Assembly: GCA_038318895.1 (NCBI GenBank)
Contig: JBBQCS010000077.1
Coordinates: forward strand, 1-13,291
DNA: 13,291 nt
Source of the DNA: UBA11222 sp030652895
Lineage (GTDB): Bacteria; Pseudomonadota; Alphaproteobacteria; UBA11222
Direction: 5' to 3'
In this document: positions 1 through 6,644 of the stretch, one piece after another
How the letters are laid out: each line of letters begins with the position of its first letter
How positions within the stretch are numbered: the first letter of the stretch is position 1
Notes under the pieces: generated by a model
Databases searched by the model: none
What the model was told of the DNA's origin: nothing
What the model saw: the letters and a program-made list of their open reading frames with translations, nothing else
Translations under genes and position numbers: made by a program

Positions 1-21
1 AACAAAACAGGGAGACGAAAC

Positions 22-1062
22 ATGAAACTCGGCATGACGCTTGGCTATTCCGGCGGGACGTTTGACAATCAGGTGGATCTGGTGCGCGAGGCGGAAAGCC
101 TGGGCTATGACAGTGTGTGGACCGCCGAGGCGTGGGGCTCGGATGCGGTGTCGCCTGCCGCCTGGCTGCTGGCCAGCACCACGAAAATCAACGTCGGCAC
201 CGCCATCATGCAGATGTCGGCGCGCACCCCCGCCATGGCGGCGATGACCGCGATGACGCTGACGGCGATGTCGGGCGGGCGCTTCGTTCTGGGCATTGGC
301 CCGTCGGGGCCGCAGGTGATCGAGGGCTGGCACGGCGTACCCTATGGCCGACCGCTGACCCGCACCCGCGAATATATCGAAATCATCCGCAAAATTCTGG
401 ACCGCAAGCAGCCGCTGGAACACAAGGGCTATCATTATCAGATACCGTTTATGGGCGAAGGCTCCACCGGGCTGGGTAAACCGCTGAAAAGCATTCTGCA
501 TGGCGATCCCAGCCTGCACATCGTCACCGGCGCGATTTCGCCCGCGGGCATCGCGGTTGCCGCCGAAGTGGCCGATGGCTTTATTCCGGTGTTCATGAAC
601 CCGGAGCGCTACGATGTGTTCGAAGGCGCGATCAAGGAAGGCTTTGCCAAGGCGGGGGGCAAAAAGAGCATGGACACATTCACCATCTCGCCGTTCGTCA
701 ACGTCATCATCGGCGATGATCTGGAAAAATGCCGCATCCCGGTGAAAAATTTCCTGGCGCTGTATATTGGCGGCATGGGCGCGCGGGGCAAGAATTTCTA
801 CAATGATTATGCGGTTCGCCTCGGATATGGCGGCGAGGCGAAAATCATCCAGGATCTGTATCTGGACGGCAAAAAGGCCGAAGCCGCCGCCGCGGTGCCC
901 GACAAATTATGCGATGAAATCGCCATTCTTGGGCCGAAGGACCGGGTGAAGGATCGTTTGCAGGCCTATATACAGGCGGGCAAAAACCGTCATATAACCT
1001 CCTTGCTGGCCGCCGGGCTGCGCCCCGATAGCATGCGCTTATTGGCGGAAGAAGTGCTATAG
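22..1062 (+). CDS. LLM-class (luciferase-like) flavin- or F420-dependent oxidoreductase
   Basis: A 346-residue protein of the bacterial luciferase-like monooxygenase superfamily, a TIM-barrel fold that uses FMN or coenzyme F420. The N-terminal strand (KLGMTLGYSGG), the EAESLGYDSVWTAEAWG segment, the VGTAIMQMSARTPAMAAM strand and loop, and the GIGPSGPQVIEGWHG segment near residues 91-105, followed by RTREYIEIIRKIL, match the Rv3520c-like F420-dependent oxidoreductase subgroup. Later IVTGAISPAGIAVAAEVADGF fits the barrel's C-terminal half, and the length is typical. A good Shine-Dalgarno, AGGGAGA at 9-15, lies 6 nt before the ATG. The substrate cannot be inferred. Most alphaproteobacteria are not known to make F420, so the cofactor may be FMN. 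The gene stands alone with a hairpin repeat downstream. The family is clear; the specific reaction is unknown. Confidence 0.85.
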   Translation: MKLGMTLGYSGGTFDNQVDLVREAESLGYDSVWTAEAWGSDAVSPAAWLLASTTKINVGTAIMQMSARTPAMAAMTAMTLTAMSGGRFVLGIGPSGPQVIEGWHGVPYGRPLTRTREYIEIIRKILDRKQPLEHKGYHYQIPFMGEGSTGLGKPLKSILHGDPSLHIVTGAISPAGIAVAAEVADGFIPVFMNPERYDVFEGAIKEGFAKAGGKKSMDTFTISPFVNVIIGDDLEKCRIPVKNFLALYIGGMGARGKNFYNDYAVRLGYGGEAKIIQDLYLDGKKAEAAAAVPDKLCDEIAILGPKDRVKDRLQAYIQAGKNRHITSLLAAGLRPDSMRLLAEEVL

Positions 1063-1120
1063 GCTGTTTGCCCTGCCAAAAACCAGACGATGTTTTCCTT
1101 GTTCCCCGCCACATGCTCTG

Positions 1121-1149
1121 TGTCACCCTGGAATAGATCCGGGGTGACA
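1121..1149. repeat. Palindromic hairpin, probable alphaproteobacterial interspersed repeat
   Basis: The arms TGTCACCC (1121-1128) and GGGTGACA (1142-1149) pair perfectly. A T-G wobble (1129/1141) and GGA/TCC (1130-1132/1138-1140) extend this to a 12-bp stem with a 5-nt loop. No T-run follows, so it is not a standard intrinsic terminator. The wording (tgtcaccc...gatccggggtgaca) resembles the short palindromic elements scattered between genes in many alphaproteobacterial genomes; that resemblance is from memory. It may stabilise the 3' end of the upstream transcript. Confidence 0.55.
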
Positions 1150-1214
1150 GGCGATGAGTAAGGCCTGCGTCACTCCTTTTACAACGCACCCAACACAATT
1201 ATGGATCATCCGCC

Positions 1215-1733
1215 GTGAAATCATTCGAGACCGCGCTTGAAAATTTTATGTTCAACAGCCGCTGGCTTCTGGCGCCCCTATATGTGGGGTTGGTGCTGTC
1301 GATTACCCTGTTGCTGATCAAATTCGCCAAGGAGTTTTATTTTCTGGCCGGCGGGATCATGACCGCTGAAAGCGGTGATGTAATCATAGGCATATTATCG
1401 CTTATCGATATTACCCTGATTGCCAATCTGCTGATCATCATCGTCTATGCGGGCTATGAAAACTTTGTCTCGAAAATGCATATCGGAGATCACGAAGACC
1501 GGCCCGAATGGATGGGACATGTGGATTTTTCCGATCTGAAGATAAAGGTCATTGGCTCCATCGCCGCCATTTCCGCCATCGAACTATTGAAATCCTTTAT
1601 GAACGCGGAACAGCTTAGCAACACAGCGCTTGGATGGAAGGTTGGCATTCATCTGACTTTCGTTGTATCTGGGGTGCTGTTTGCCCTTATGGACCGGCTG
1701 AATCCAAAGCATATGGCTGCAAGAAAGACTTGA
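1215..1733 (+). CDS. YqhA/UPF0114 (TIGR00645) family integral membrane protein
   Basis: A 172-residue membrane protein that aligns by eye with E. coli YqhA over its whole length. Shared segments are the SRWLLAPLYVGL start of the first helix, SLIDITLIANLLIIIVYAGYENFVS in the middle, SIAAISAIELLKSFM, and IHLTFVVSGVLFALMDRL near the end. Four membrane segments are visible at about residues 17-38, 56-80, 109-127 and 142-160. The acidic DHEDRPEW loop lies between the second and third. The start is GTG at 1215 with no good Shine-Dalgarno. It is chosen because it matches the family N-terminus and because no other start exists between it and the in-frame TGA at 1155. The function of the family is not established. 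The P-type ATPase begins 88 nt downstream, but co-transcription is unproven. Confidence 0.85.
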   Translation: MKSFETALENFMFNSRWLLAPLYVGLVLSITLLLIKFAKEFYFLAGGIMTAESGDVIIGILSLIDITLIANLLIIIVYAGYENFVSKMHIGDHEDRPEWMGHVDFSDLKIKVIGSIAAISAIELLKSFMNAEQLSNTALGWKVGIHLTFVVSGVLFALMDRLNPKHMAARKT

Positions 1734-1821
1734 GCCTGCGCTTTAAACCCCCATATGCAGATGGCAAATAGCTTCCAGCGTGGGCTAAGAAAGAATAAAT
1801 TTTAGGGGTACCTGGTTCCAC

Positions 1822-4542
1822 ATGGATTCACTTAGTGCGATGCAGCGCCCCGAAATGGAAACAGGAGCAAACCTGACCCCAGCGGCAGACGCCCACAATC
1901 AAACTGTCTCGGATATTTATAACCTGCTCGGCGTATCGCCGGCGGCGGGTCTAAGCGGCAATGAGGCCGCCCAACGGCTGGATCATTATGGCTGGAACCG
2001 GCTGTCGGAAAAACCGCGCCGGTCGCGCTGGCTGCTGTTCCTTGACCAATTCAAGAGCTATCTGATTTTGATCTTGATGCTTGCCGCGGTACTGGCCGGC
2101 GTCATTGGCGACGTAACGGACGCGCTGGTTATTCTGTTTGTTGTTGTGCTCAACGCGTTTTTGGGATTTCACCAGGAACAACGCGCCGAACAAAGCCTTT
2201 CCGTGTTGAAGAAAATGCTGGCGACCAATTGCCGGGTGCGCCGTGGCGGGACCGCAATGGAAGTACCGGCCGAAGAACTGGTTCCCGGTGACATAGTGCT
2301 GCTGGATGCTGGATGCCGCGTACCCGCTGACGGGCGCTTAATCCTGGCCACCACCCTTGAGGTTGATGAAGCACCATTCACCGGTGAATCAATGCCCGTC
2401 GCCAAGACGTCCGAGGTTCTGTGCGACACTAAAACCCCGTTAGCTGAACGCGCGAACATGGTGTTCATGAACACCTGCGTTACACGCGGGCGCGGGGAAT
2501 GCGTGGTCATCGCCACGGGAATGCAAACCCAGATTGGCCATATTGCGCAAATGATGGAAACCGCAGAGACGCCGATGACCCCGCTGCAGGTGCAGCTGGA
2601 CGCGGTTGGCAGCCGCCTGGCGCTGCTTGCGGGCGCTGTCGCCGTTCTGTTCCTGGTATGGGGCGTGGCGCGCGGTGAGCCCTTGATGGAAACCTTGCTG
2701 ACAGCGGTAGCGCTTGCCGTTGCCGCCATTCCGGAGGGTCTGCCGGCAGTCGTGACGGTAACGCTGGCGATCGGCATGCATTTGATGGCGCGCCGCCAGG
2801 CTATCGTCAAACAATTATCCTCGGTCGAGACATTGGGCTGCACCACCGTAATCTGTTCGGACAAGACGGGCACCCTGACACTGAACCAGATGATGGTGCG
2901 GTCTGTTTTTTTTCAGGGCCGGCGTTTTTCGGTTAGCGGAAATGGTTATGAAAATACCGGGTTGATCAGCGCCGAGAACGGTGACGTGTTACCCGATTTC
3001 GCGCAGCTGTTGAAACCTGCCGTGCTGTGTAGCGATTGTACAGTCTGTGATGACAAGGTGTCCGGCGACCCTATGGAGGGCGCACTTGTGGTGCTGGCGG
3101 CCAAGGGGGGAGTGGACTGCAACGAGCTTCAGATGCAGATACCGCGCACCGCGGAAATTCCTTTTGATTCCGCACATAAATTCATGGCGACGTTTCACCG
3201 CCAGGGGGAACTGGTGCGTCTGTTTGTCAAAGGCGCGCCGGAAGTATTATTTCCCCGGTGCAGCAAAAACCTGATGGCCGATGGCGAAGTGCCGATGGTG
3301 TCTGAAACAATGATGACCGAAGTCGAGAATATGGCGGGGCAGGCCTTGCGTGTGCTGGCCGTGGCGTACCGCGATGTCCCGCTGGAAGAATTTGACATAT
3401 GCGGCGATCACGTCTCGCTGGTAAATCAACTGACGCTGGCGGGCATTGTCGGGCTGATGGACCCGCCACGCGAGGAGGCGCGCCAGGCCATCGCCACCTG
3501 CCACCGCGCAGGCATTCAGGTGAAAATGATCACCGGTGATCACAAGCTGACGGCTGCCGCCATTGCTGCCGAGCTTGGTATAACCGGATCAATCATGACC
3601 GGCGCGGAACTGGATACTCTGTCGGTTGATCAACTGGCGGAGCGGCTTGAAGGTATCGGCATTTTTGCCCGTGTCGCCCCCGAACATAAGGTCAAGATCG
3701 TACATGCCCTGAAGCGCCACAAACATATCGTGGCGATGACAGGCGACGGGGTCAATGACGCGCCCGCGCTTAAGGCAGCCGATATCGGCATCGCCATGGG
3801 AATCACCGGCACCGATGTCGCCAAGGAAGCGGCAAAGATGGTGCTGACCAACGATAATTTCGCCACCATCGTTGTCGCCGTGCATGAAGGCCGCCGTATC
3901 TACGATAATATCGTAAAGTTCTTGCGCTTCCAGGTTTCGACCAATGCGGGGGCGATTTTCACCATGCTGCTGGCGCCGCTATTCGGCCTGCCGGTGCCGT
4001 TTACGGCGCTGCAAATACTGCTGGTCAACATTATCATGGACGGCCCACCCGCCATGGCCCTGGGGCTTGATCCGGCGCGCCCCGATACAATGGATGCGCC
4101 GCCGCGCGGCGCGGATGAACGCGTACTGTCCTGGCCCCGGCTTGCGGTTATCGGATTTTACGGCGTCATTATGGCGGCAGGCACATTATGCATGCTGCGA
4201 TACGGGATGCTCACCGGCGACGAACAGCGCGCCACGACACTGGCTTTTACCACCTTTGTGCTGTTTCAATTCTGCAATGCATTCAATGTGCGTTCTGAAA
4301 CCTGTTCGGCGTTCGCGCACAATTTCTTCAGCAACTGGAAATTATGGGCCGCACTGGTTACCGTTGTCGGACTTCTGGTGCTGGTGGTCAACTGGCCGGT
4401 AGCACAAACTATTTTCCATATGAGCCCCCTCAGCGCACTTGACTGGGCGCTGGCAACCGGCGTCGCATTTTCGGTATTACTGATCGAAGAAACGCGCAAA
4501 TTCTTGCTTGCCATGTGGCGGCGCAACGCACCTGCCACATAG
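1822..4542 (+). CDS. P-type cation-transporting ATPase, P2A (SERCA/PMR1-like; probably Ca2+/Mn2+)
   Basis: A 906-residue ATP-driven cation pump of the inner membrane. In order it shows a cation-ATPase N-terminal domain (about 25-75), the actuator loop TGES (187-190), the M4 motif PEGL (304-307), the phosphorylation site DKTGTLT with Asp347, the nucleotide-domain KGAPE (470-474), MITGD (569-573), the hinge TGDGVNDAPA (640-649), and a C-terminal six-helix membrane half ending near 890. The M6 motif NIIMDGPPAMALG (Asn736, Asp740) is very like yeast PMR1/SPCA pumps. M4 Glu305, Asn736 and Asp740 fit Ca site II. In M5 the usual site-I glutamate (SERCA E771) is Ala711, as in one-site pumps. The ATG at 1822 has AGGGG 13 nt upstream, a long spacing, but no better start is seen. 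Family is certain; the ion is inferred. Confidence 0.9.
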   Translation: MDSLSAMQRPEMETGANLTPAADAHNQTVSDIYNLLGVSPAAGLSGNEAAQRLDHYGWNRLSEKPRRSRWLLFLDQFKSYLILILMLAAVLAGVIGDVTDALVILFVVVLNAFLGFHQEQRAEQSLSVLKKMLATNCRVRRGGTAMEVPAEELVPGDIVLLDAGCRVPADGRLILATTLEVDEAPFTGESMPVAKTSEVLCDTKTPLAERANMVFMNTCVTRGRGECVVIATGMQTQIGHIAQMMETAETPMTPLQVQLDAVGSRLALLAGAVAVLFLVWGVARGEPLMETLLTAVALAVAAIPEGLPAVVTVTLAIGMHLMARRQAIVKQLSSVETLGCTTVICSDKTGTLTLNQMMVRSVFFQGRRFSVSGNGYENTGLISAENGDVLPDFAQLLKPAVLCSDCTVCDDKVSGDPMEGALVVLAAKGGVDCNELQMQIPRTAEIPFDSAHKFMATFHRQGELVRLFVKGAPEVLFPRCSKNLMADGEVPMVSETMMTEVENMAGQALRVLAVAYRDVPLEEFDICGDHVSLVNQLTLAGIVGLMDPPREEARQAIATCHRAGIQVKMITGDHKLTAAAIAAELGITGSIMTGAELDTLSVDQLAERLEGIGIFARVAPEHKVKIVHALKRHKHIVAMTGDGVNDAPALKAADIGIAMGITGTDVAKEAAKMVLTNDNFATIVVAVHEGRRIYDNIVKFLRFQVSTNAGAIFTMLLAPLFGLPVPFTALQILLVNIIMDGPPAMALGLDPARPDTMDAPPRGADERVLSWPRLAVIGFYGVIMAAGTLCMLRYGMLTGDEQRATTLAFTTFVLFQFCNAFNVRSETCSAFAHNFFSNWKLWAALVTVVGLLVLVVNWPVAQTIFHMSPLSALDWALATGVAFSVLLIEETRKFLLAMWRRNAPAT

Positions 4543-4548
4543 TTTTTT
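4513..4548 (+). terminator. Intrinsic terminator overlapping the 3' end of the P-type ATPase gene
   Basis: ATGTGGC (4513-4519) pairs with GCCACAT (4534-4540). A G-T wobble and one G-C pair extend the stem to 9 bp around a 10-nt loop. Two bases later comes TTTTTT (4543-4548). The hairpin lies in the last coding codons and the 3' arm ends inside the TAG stop (4540-4542). The stem is only moderately GC-rich. Confidence 0.6.
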
Positions 4549-4654
4549 AGCAATAAAGAACGCCTGGAAAGTGTAAGCGGTCAGACAAAAAGGATATTGA
4601 AACAAATTGTCCGTCGCCTGATTTCGCTATTTAGGCCGGGGCGCAAATAACTAG

Positions 4655-4812
4655 GGCTATGGAGTAAATCCTCTTAGCCGGATGACGTTGCTGCCTACTT
4701 GCGGGCCTTTTGGCCGGGTAGAGCTGCGCTTCCATGGTTCGCGCAGACCGGTGGCTTTCCGTAACCCATTGCCTATCTCGAAGCCGTCCTGGACGGCGGG
4801 GCGGTTGCCACC
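4655..4812 (+). other. Structured intergenic region with successive stem-loops; candidate non-coding RNA or leader
   Basis: No convincing gene lies between 4549 and 5042. This part can form a run of helices on the + strand. They are GGCTA/TAGCC (4655-4659/4675-4679) with an inner GGA/TCC; CTAC/GTAG (4695-4698/4718-4721) around GGCC-TTTT-GGCC (4704-4715); CTGCGC/GCGCAG (4724-4729/4741-4746); and GGTGGC/GCCACC (4750-4755/4807-4812) enclosing GCCGTCC/GGACGGC (4783-4797). A perfect Shine-Dalgarno-like AAGGAGG follows at 4881-4887 with no usable start codon behind it. I compared it from memory with tmRNA, SRP RNA, RNase P, 6S, and the yybP-ykoY, FMN, TPP and cobalamin riboswitches and recognised none. 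It may be an unnamed RNA or chance pairing in GC-rich DNA. Confidence 0.35.
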
Positions 4813-4934
4813 CTGTACAGTTCATCTTTTCAGATGCTTAAACCGCTCATCTTGTCCGATGTTGATCGGGACCATCGTATAAGGAGGTTTCATTTTTTCG
4901 CAGAAAAATAGAAACTTTTCGTCCATCGGGGGTA

Positions 4935-4992
4935 GGCCAGCAGCAGAGTCGGCCGGTTCCTGAACCGGCCGTTTGCGCCTCTGCCGCTGGCC
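4935..4992. repeat. Large two-tier inverted repeat
   Basis: The outer arms are GGCCAGC-a-GCAGAG (4935-4948) and CTCTGC-c-GCTGGCC (4979-4992), 13 pairs with one mismatch. Inside is a second palindrome: CGGCCGGTTC (4950-4959) against GAACCGGCCG (4962-4971), with only two bases between the arms. Together this would make one long hairpin or cruciform. It sits downstream of the structured region on + and beyond the stop of the histone-like gene on -. It could be a transcription barrier for either strand, but there is no good T-run on either side. Confidence 0.6.
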
Positions 4993-5042
4993 TTTACACC
5001 AATCTTTGACACAGCTGTCTTCATATAACAGCCAGCATCATA

Positions 5043-5495
5043 TTACTTTTTGGAGGCGACCCGCTTTTTCGCTGCCGGCTTTTTCGCTGCAGGCTTCTTG
5101 ACCGCCGCTTTTTTGGCTGCCGGCTTCTTGACCGCAGCTTTTCTCATTGCGGGGCTTTTCACTGCAGCCTTTTTCGCGGCTGGCTTTTTCACTGCAGGCT
5201 TCTTCACCGCAGGCTTCTTCTTGGCCGCGACCTTTTTCACCGCAGGCTTTTTCACCGGCGCTTTTTTAGTCGCTGGCTTTTTCACGGCAGCTTTTTTTGC
5301 GGCTGGCTTTTTCACCGCAGGCTTCTTGGCAACCGCTTTTTTCACCGCCGGCTTTTTAGTGGCTGGCGCCTTTTTTACTGCCGCCTTTTTTACTGCAGGC
5401 TTCTTCGCCACAGCTGCTTTCGAGGTAGCCTTCTTGGCGACAGTTTTCTTCGTGGTAGTCTTCTTGGTTTTACTCGCTGCTTTCTTCATAGCCAT
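5043..5495 (-). CDS. Histone H1-like Lys/Ala/Pro-repeat DNA-binding protein
   Basis: A 150-residue, extremely basic protein made almost only of Lys, Ala, Pro, Val and Thr. A Lys/Thr-rich lead (residues 1-25) is followed by about twenty imperfect repeats of the type AVKKPAAKK, ending KKRVASKK. This is the architecture of bacterial histone H1-like proteins (HctB, AlgP and Bordetella BpH1 tails), which bind DNA without sequence preference and compact the nucleoid or tune expression. There are no membrane or enzymatic features. The start is ATG at 5493-5495, preceded by AAGGA with suitable spacing. A second ATG two codons later would be too far from it. The repeat makes the gene prone to length change. 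Nothing in the flanks ties it to an operon. The class is confident, the exact role is not. Confidence 0.8.
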   Translation of the reverse strand: MAMKKAASKTKKTTTKKTVAKKATSKAAVAKKPAVKKAAVKKAPATKKPAVKKAVAKKPAVKKPAAKKAAVKKPATKKAPVKKPAVKKVAAKKKPAVKKPAVKKPAAKKAAVKSPAMRKAAVKKPAAKKAAVKKPAAKKPAAKKRVASKK

Positions 5496-5517
5496 TGTTC
5501 AATCCTTTCCAGTGTGT

Positions 5518-5552
5518 GGGACATTACAACTTTTTTGTCCCGGTGAATCCAA
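5518..5552 (-). promoter_or_regulatory. Candidate promoter and operator-like inverted repeat of the histone-like gene
   Basis: Read on the minus strand, TTGGAT (5552-5547) is followed after 18 nt by TGTAAT (5528-5523), a plausible sigma-70-type pair that would start transcription about 20 nt before the ATG. The inverted repeat GGGACA (5518-5523) / TGTCCC (5536-5541), with a 12-nt spacer, straddles the -10 element. That position would suit a repressor site. Both readings are by eye; the -35 is a weak match. Confidence 0.35.
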
Positions 5553-5630
5553 AAGCGCTGTACTCTTCCAAGCCGGTCCTACTTGACGGACCCGCTATCG
5601 CCGATCGAAGCATTCACTGACCAACCCCAT

Positions 5631-5662
5631 TATTTTTGATCAGCCCCCCTGGATCAAAAATA
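5631..5662. repeat. Perfect 11-bp inverted repeat with C-rich spacer
   Basis: TATTTTTGATC (5631-5641) and GATCAAAAATA (5652-5662) are exact reverse complements around a 10-base spacer. It lies about 140 bp upstream of the histone-like gene start. The half sites contain TTGAT/ATCAA, but their spacing is too wide for an FNR/CRP box. It could be an operator, or a hairpin: read on either strand the stem begins and ends in A/T runs, as in bidirectional terminators. Confidence 0.5.
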
Positions 5663-6582
5663 GAGATCGATGCTCCTGCCTTGCCAACTTCTGCCTATGA
5701 AGCGACACCAGTTCCGTGCGCCGGCTACATCATGAAGACTAACTTTCTAGCCTTCCTTCCGCACTTCCTGCGCACGTCAACGATTCGACCAATGATTCGT
5801 AATCTAATTAATCAATCCTGCCGTCAATAAAAATATTTGTAATATACTTGAGCATTTCTTCGTCATGATCTCCGGCACGTAAATTTAAGCAACATCACCG
5901 CTCCTGTTGAACGTTACTGAAGATCGGGTGCCACGCCTGAGAAACCTGATTTTTGCAATCGAAAGTACCGGTTTGGCACACTTAACAGGCCGCACTGCGC
6001 TGTGCGACGCCGCATTGCGATTGCAAGCAGCAAACCCATCCAGTATATCGTTCATCAGTATACGGCTCAAATCTGCACTTCCAGAGTATGTTGTCCGCGA
6101 TAGTTGCGTACATTAACGGCTGCATTTACCAATAAATTCTTAATGGCACATGGGATAAGTCAGGATTTCGGCCGTTCTTGGACTATTGCAGCTAATTTCA
6201 CACGGTTAAATTCGATGGCGCGTCTTCTGCGTGGCGGCACAGGTGAACCAACTATATTGCCATGTAAAAATACATTTACTGGGAATATTACTAGCACTGT
6301 TCCGGCTTCTGACGATGTGCAATCGGCACAATTTCTGGGCTTTTCAGACGCCTGCGGGTTCTTTGCGGCGGCATTTCTTCTTTGCAGAAGATGTTCTGTC
6401 AGAACATACGCTATGCGTCAGACACACCGCCGGGATAAGCATACCCAATGACCAAAAAAATGAAGTGCGGCTTACAAGCAACACCCAGCGAATTTTTTTT
6501 GTTCGGCGGCAAAAAAGGCTATGACAATCAGTTTAGGGTGGCGCCAATCCGCAAATTCAGGCACAGCGCGCTATGATTTGCC
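5663..6582. other. Gene-poor region with no recognisable coding sequence
   Basis: Together with its flanks, about 1.15 kb (5496-6644) between the histone-like gene and the end of gatB carries no gene I can support. The open frames are short (under 120 residues), overlap each other, lack good ribosome-binding sites and show no known motif. Local composition is more AT-rich than the gatCAB genes. A T8-9 run sits near 6492-6500 without a stem in front of it. I found no tRNA T-arm, no transposase fragment and no CRISPR-like spacing. It may be a decayed region or may hold small RNAs. Confidence 0.5.
6376..6407. repeat. Two abutting short palindromes
   Basis: TCTTCT-ttgc-AGAAGA (6376-6391) shares its last base with the next palindrome, ATGTTCT-gtc-AGAACAT (6391-6407). 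Both are perfect, with 4-nt and 3-nt loops. The second contains GTTC/GAAC half-sites. That recalls regulator operators, but the arrangement does not match the GTTC-N7-GTTC direct repeat of alphaproteobacterial LexA. No gene start lies close by. Confidence 0.4.
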
Positions 6583-6643
6583 GAGTCGAAATCAGCGGAA
6601 GACGCGCACCTGCCGTGCATTGCAGGTCAAAAGAAACCGACTC
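6583..6643 (-). terminator. Possible 3' structure after gatB (weak)
   Basis: Immediately past the gatB stop, GAGTCG (6583-6588) can pair with CGACTC (6638-6643). This encloses a second stem, ACCTGC/GCAGGT (6608-6613/6622-6627). No T-tract follows on the minus strand, so if it acts at all it is a 3'-end stabiliser or a Rho-dependent region rather than an intrinsic terminator. Confidence 0.2.
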
Positions 6644-6644
6644 C

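Noticed and set aside
2169..2873. 234-residue minus frame inside the P-type ATPase gene
   Set aside because: Ser/Thr/Arg-rich shadow of a well-supported gene with all family motifs on the + strand.
4682..4882. 66-residue + frame in the structured intergenic region, and a 25-codon frame from ATG 4833
   Set aside because: No Shine-Dalgarno, no recognised motif, and the sequence is dominated by stem-loops. Not supportable as a gene.
4655..4890. yybP-ykoY manganese riboswitch, tmRNA or SRP RNA
   Set aside because: The diagnostic GGGGAGUAG core, the tmRNA tag codons and the GGAAGGAAGCAGCC-type loop are all absent, and no gene follows on the same strand.
5050..5586. 178-residue + strand frame rich in Phe/Ala/Gly/Leu
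   Set aside because: It is the exact antisense of the Lys/Ala/Pro repeat gene. The Ala-Gly-Phe repeats arise from the complement of AAG/GCC codons.
5634..5659. FNR/CRP-type box suggested by TTGAT...ATCAA
   Set aside because: The half-sites are separated by 12 bases instead of 4.
6391..6407. LexA box
   Set aside because: Half-site orientation and spacing (GTTC-N5-GAAC) do not match the alphaproteobacterial GTTC-N7-GTTC pattern.
5885..6524. Several 60-115 residue frames on both strands
   Set aside because: They overlap one another, lack ribosome-binding sites and known motifs, and read like random translation.
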